Under the pieces are notes generated by a model, which saw only the letters and a program-made list of their open reading frames with translations, was not told the DNA's origin and ran no database searches. Made by a program: the position numbers and the translations under genes. 64,000 nucleotides of DNA from the NCBI GenBank assembly GCA_963662905.2, contig CAXXFD010000003.1, positions 1,798,001-1,862,000 of the forward strand, read 5' to 3'. Below, in pieces: positions 60,963 through 64,000 of this stretch. Source of the stretch: G963662905 sp963662905. Its GTDB lineage: Bacteria > Bacteroidota > Bacteroidia > Bacteroidales > WRLA01. Numbering within the stretch: the stretch's first letter is position 1; each line of letters starts with the position of its first letter.

Positions 60963-62234
60963 TTATTCGGAATAAAACAGGATCATTTTGCGGATGGCTT
61001 CATCGCAGGCACCGCAGAATTCGTCTCCATTAAAAGTGTGCATCAGGCAATCATCTGCCGGACGGTAAACGCCTTTGGCCACATATCCGCCACCTTCATA
61101 AACCCCCAGGGGATATTTGTCCTTCTTCTTGATGGGCGTAGGAATGGGTGTACCTTTTTTGAGCAGGTGTTTCCATTTGCTGTCGAAATCCACCAAAGTG
61201 GTGATATTTGGTTCCCAGGGTTCTACATCCAGCGGATAAAATTCGGAATAGGCCACCTCGGAGTTATAGTATTCATCGCCCAGACCGGCAAAGCCATGGC
61301 CAAATTCATGGATAAAGATTTTTGCCGAAGCAATATTGCCTGCCGAACTGACCGAATAATGGTTGTAAATAGCGCCACCGCCATATTTTTCAGTATTGGT
61401 GAGGATGTAAATCTGGTCGTAGGGGGCATTGGCTGCCACATCGCGCACGCTTTTATTATCGGTAGTCATGCAATAGCGCTCACTGTCAAAGGTATAGTAG
61501 GATGTGTTGAGTATGCTTTTGTTCCAGATGCTGTCGGCAGGAATATCATTGCCCGATTCGGGCGATGGCGCCAAAACGCCCCAAACATTGAAGTTGTCTT
61601 TATATTCAGTATAAGGGGCAAAAGAAACCAGGTGTTTGGCAAAAATCTGGCAGTCTTTGATGAATTTACCCATTTCGTCGGCTTTATAACCATCGGGCAG
61701 GATAACAATATCTACTTTTTTGGCCGGATCGCCATTGACCATAACTTCGAAGGAAGGATATTCGAGCCTGCGTTCGGGTTTGATAAAGTAGCTGTCCACA
61801 TCCACATCATAACTGAATTTTTTTTGAAAAACACCTTTTTTGTCGCGGCTGTAAAAGTCGATGCGCACATCTTCTTTCGGGAAAGGCATTACCACTGATT
61901 CGGAGAATGATTTGCTGGTGTGCTTTGCTTCTTCGGTGGTCTGCCATTCTCCAAAAAGCGTGGAATAGCCGCGGCTGTAAATAATGCTGTCGCTGGCGGC
62001 ATCATGAACTTCAAAAAAGTATTTGCCATAGCGGAAGGTATCGATGAGGTTTACCAGCGATCCGCCCCAGATCGGTTCTTCCAGTACTTCGTCGATGAAA
62101 TAAGTTTCTGTGTCTTTGGTGCCGGCATGGAAATAATCCACGCGCAGAGTTTTGTTCAGAAACAGGCTGTCGAATTGTGCCATTGCTGATGAAGTAGCCA
62201 GCACAAGCAAAAAGATAAATATTCTGGTTTTCAT
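60963..62234 (-). CDS. Secreted M64 family metallopeptidase
   Basis: A 423-residue secreted zinc peptidase of family M64 (IgA peptidase group). The signal peptide is cleaved after SAMAQ. The N-terminal beta domain (about 25-170, LRVDYFHAGT) is the M64_N region. The catalytic domain begins VDIVILPDGYKADEMGKF, and the zinc site is His309-Glu310-x-x-His313 with Asp320 downstream (HEFGHGFAGLGDEYY). The fairly well conserved site predicts activity. Known members cleave immunoglobulins or other host proteins; the substrate here is unknown. It is the first gene of the minus-strand cluster reaching buk, though a functional link to acyl phosphates is not obvious. Confidence 0.9.
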   Translation of the reverse strand: MKTRIFIFLLVLATSSAMAQFDSLFLNKTLRVDYFHAGTKDTETYFIDEVLEEPIWGGSLVNLIDTFRYGKYFFEVHDAASDSIIYSRGYSTLFGEWQTTEEAKHTSKSFSESVVMPFPKEDVRIDFYSRDKKGVFQKKFSYDVDVDSYFIKPERRLEYPSFEVMVNGDPAKKVDIVILPDGYKADEMGKFIKDCQIFAKHLVSFAPYTEYKDNFNVWGVLAPSPESGNDIPADSIWNKSILNTSYYTFDSERYCMTTDNKSVRDVAANAPYDQIYILTNTEKYGGGAIYNHYSVSSAGNIASAKIFIHEFGHGFAGLGDEYYNSEVAYSEFYPLDVEPWEPNITTLVDFDSKWKHLLKKGTPIPTPIKKKDKYPLGVYEGGGYVAKGVYRPADDCLMHTFNGDEFCGACDEAIRKMILFYSE

Positions 62235-62385
62235 GTAGTGTTAAATTTTGCCTGCATTTATTCCTTTTTGTCAGATAATCAGGAAAAAGCAGCTGTATTT
62301 GCTGCAAAATTATTAAGAATTTGTTATTTGGATAACAGAAATATTTTAAACAGAACTATTCCAAATAGATGTTACCTAAAAGTCT

Positions 62386-62937
62386 TTATTTCACCTTATC
62401 AGGATTGGATTTCACAAAGGCTCCCCAGCCGGAATAGGATTTGGTATCGCCTACTGCTCCTTTTTGGAAATAGTGGCAAACCGCAACAGCCAAAGCGTCT
62501 GTGATATCGAGATATTCGGGAGTTTCCTGGATTTTAACCAGTTTGGTGATCATGGCAGCCACCTGTTCTTTGGAAGCGGAGCCGTTTCCGGTAATGGATT
62601 GTTTTATTTTTTTTGGCGAATATTCAAAAATCGGGATATCGCGATAAAGCCCGGCTGCCATCGCAACACCCTGAGCACGCCCCAGTTTCAGCATCGACTG
62701 AATGTTCTTTCCGTAAAAAGGCGCTTCCAATGCCAGTTCATCGGGTTTATATTCGTCGATCAGGTGTAGGCTGCTTTCAAAAATTCTTTTTAGTTTTAAG
62801 GCCTGGTTCGGAAGTTTGCCAAGCTTGAGCACACCCATATTTACCAGCGACAATGCGTTGCCTCGGACAAGGATCAGTCCGTATCCCATAATGTTGGTGC
62901 CCGGGTCGATGCCCATAATCAGGCGTTCTTTTTTCAA
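62386..62937 (-). CDS. ruvC: Crossover junction endodeoxyribonuclease RuvC
   Basis: A 183-residue Holliday-junction resolvase. Catalytic acids are seen: Asp11 (MGIDPGTN), Glu71 (LALEAPFYGKN), Asp144 and Asp147 (YLDITDALAVAVCHYF). The mid-domain SPKKIKQSITGNGSASKEQV is characteristic. It nicks junctions symmetrically with RuvAB, which is encoded elsewhere. It is transcribed toward the M64 gene, about 150 bp away, and divergently from the membrane protein at 62953 with only 15 bp between starts. Confidence 0.95.
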   Translation of the reverse strand: MKKERLIMGIDPGTNIMGYGLILVRGNALSLVNMGVLKLGKLPNQALKLKRIFESSLHLIDEYKPDELALEAPFYGKNIQSMLKLGRAQGVAMAAGLYRDIPIFEYSPKKIKQSITGNGSASKEQVAAMITKLVKIQETPEYLDITDALAVAVCHYFQKGAVGDTKSYSGWGAFVKSNPDKVK

Positions 62938-62952
62938 ATTCAGTTATTTTAA

Positions 62953-63969
62953 ATGGAAAAGACAAAATTAAATAAAACCTATAACATTCTGCTGCGGACG
63001 ATGATTATCCTGGTAGCTTATGGTTTTATTTATTATCAGCTTTTTTACGAAAAAGACATCCTGGCCAACCTGGATCTGCTTTGGAGTGAACTAAGCAAAG
63101 GCTCGTCGCTTTATTTTTTATACGCCGCCCTGATTCTTGTTTTTGTAAACTGGGGGCTGGAAACGGCTAAATGGCAGTATCTTATCGGGAAAATTGAACA
63201 AATATCTTTTTTTAAAGCCTACCGTGCGGTGCTCAGTGGCGTAACCGTAAGTGTTTTTACGCCCAATCGGGTTGGGGAATACTTTGGCCGGGTTTTTATG
63301 CTGCATAAGGCCAATCCCTGGAAAGCAGTTTTCCTGACGGTACTGGGCAGCATGAGCCAGTTGCTGGTTACCTTGAGCTGTGGCAGTATTGCATTGATTT
63401 TCTTCGTTATTTCATATGATATCGAATTTTTTCAGGACAAGCAGTATTTCCTCTGGGGGCTGATTGCCAGCGTTTTGGTGTTTAATGTATTTGTCCTGAT
63501 GCTCTATTTTAATGTCGATATCATTACCAATTGGGTGGATGGCTTGCTGCGCAAAAACTGGAAACGGATGCGGAACTATCTGAAAGTAGTTTCAGAATTT
63601 CATGGGAAGGAACTTTTTAGAGTGCTGTTGTTTAGCTTTTTACGTTATGTGGTTTTTTCGCTGCAATATTATTTGCTTTTTCGGGCTTTTGGAATTGAAA
63701 TGGGCCTTTTTTCGGGGATGATGGTGGTGTCGGTTATCTTTTTCGTGCTTACCGCTATTCCTTCTGTGGCCCTGGCAGAGCTGAGTATCCGGGGAAGTGT
63801 GGCAATCAGTGTGCTGGGATTATATTTTGCCGGTTCACCGGATGGTTTTAGCGAAATTGCTGCAGCAACAGCAGCCGGCTTGCTTTGGCTGATCAATATT
63901 GTTGTCCCCGCACTCACCGGGGCTGTTTTTGTTTATAAACTCAGATTCTTCCGCGATGCCAGCAAATAG
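62953..63969 (+). CDS. Flippase-like membrane protein (LPG synthase TM region family)
   Basis: A 338-residue inner-membrane protein with about eight helices, matching the lysylphosphatidylglycerol synthase transmembrane (UPF0104) family: NWGLETAKWQYLIGKIEQISFFKAYRAVLSGVTVSVFTPNRVGEYFGRVF near residues 55-110, and FVLTAIPSVALAELSIRGSVAISVL. There is no C-terminal aminoacyl transferase domain, so it is the flippase-like part alone, probably moving a lipid or polyprenyl substrate. A short frame begins 14 nt before its end and runs off the window, so it is probably the first gene of an operon. Confidence 0.85.
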   Translation: MEKTKLNKTYNILLRTMIILVAYGFIYYQLFYEKDILANLDLLWSELSKGSSLYFLYAALILVFVNWGLETAKWQYLIGKIEQISFFKAYRAVLSGVTVSVFTPNRVGEYFGRVFMLHKANPWKAVFLTVLGSMSQLLVTLSCGSIALIFFVISYDIEFFQDKQYFLWGLIASVLVFNVFVLMLYFNVDIITNWVDGLLRKNWKRMRNYLKVVSEFHGKELFRVLLFSFLRYVVFSLQYYLLFRAFGIEMGLFSGMMVVSVIFFVLTAIPSVALAELSIRGSVAISVLGLYFAGSPDGFSEIAAATAAGLLWLINIVVPALTGAVFVYKLRFFRDASK

Positions 63970-64000
63970 CCTTATTTATATTGTAAACGGAAGCATCCTT
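63956..64000 (+). CDS. Start of a gene running off the window
   Basis: ATG at 63956, overlapping the stop of the previous gene by 14 nt, opens a frame of 15 codons (MPANSLIYIVNGSIL) to the window edge without a stop. Overlapping starts are common in this genome. Too short to identify. Confidence 0.4.
   Translation, partial: MPANSLIYIVNGSIL

Noticed and set aside
60927..61898. A 323-codon plus-strand frame across the M64 peptidase gene
   Set aside because: Its opposite strand carries a complete secreted peptidase with an intact zinc site. The plus-strand product has no recognisable domain.

Overview
The window reads as a chromosomal segment of a Bacteroidota bacterium, probably in or near the Bacteroidales/Marinilabiliales. 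Evidence: SusC-like TonB receptors with an N-terminal carboxypeptidase-regulatory domain, a DUF4249 lipoprotein, a PorP/SprF protein, five probable type IX secretion (T9SS) cargos (two with a gliding-motility type B C-terminal domain, three with a type A-like tail), a DUF2027-Smr protein, TAnnTTTG -7 promoter elements upstream of several genes, and almost no Shine-Dalgarno sequences. Genus cannot be told from the sequence. I see no rRNA, tRNA or CRISPR array.

Layout. 1-6.8 kb: a small outer-membrane barrel and two TonB receptors, the first with a DUF4249 lipoprotein. 6.8-11.9 kb: a Zn/Mn-type ABC importer and a universal stress protein, now separated by a complete IS66-family element (9325-10969) with 8-bp target duplications. 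11.9-14.9 kb: three near-identical, overlapping Rpn-family nuclease genes plus the deleted remnant of a fourth. 14.9-20.9 kb: a DUF2027-Smr protein, then a four-gene operon (copper-type TonB receptor, small lipoprotein, MbnP-like protein, di-haem MbnH/MauG-like peroxidase). 20.9-24.5 kb: PorP/SprF with a T9SS type B cargo. 24.5-39.8 kb: prolyl oligopeptidase, a 3080-residue modular T9SS protein, and a secreted esterase whose signal peptide is split by a complete IS630-family element (38638-39754). 40-54.3 kb: a polyferredoxin, an FtsX/MacB-type permease, a polytopic membrane protein, a LamG-domain T9SS protein, small envelope proteins, and a histidine kinase/response regulator pair divergent from a T9SS protein. 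54.3-64 kb: an arginase-fold protein with an altered metal site, glycyl-tRNA synthetase, a UPF0175/PIN toxin-antitoxin module with a nonsense-mutated toxin, a peptidase M64 - ptb - ptb - buk cluster, ruvC and a flippase-like membrane protein.

How it fits together. Much of the segment concerns the cell surface: nutrient and metal receptors, large secreted modular proteins and a two-component sensor. The ptb/ptb/buk cluster supplies acyl-CoA to acyl-phosphate to acid plus ATP conversion (butyrate or branched-chain acids), which suits a fermentative or facultative lifestyle. Recent genome dynamics are visible directly: two intact ISs with identifiable target duplications, one of which breaks a gene that can be reconstructed exactly; a 967-bp tandem amplification; and a toxin gene with a single in-frame stop. 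The items most worth following up are the copper locus with OprC-type metal ligands in its receptor, and the overlapping Rpn array.
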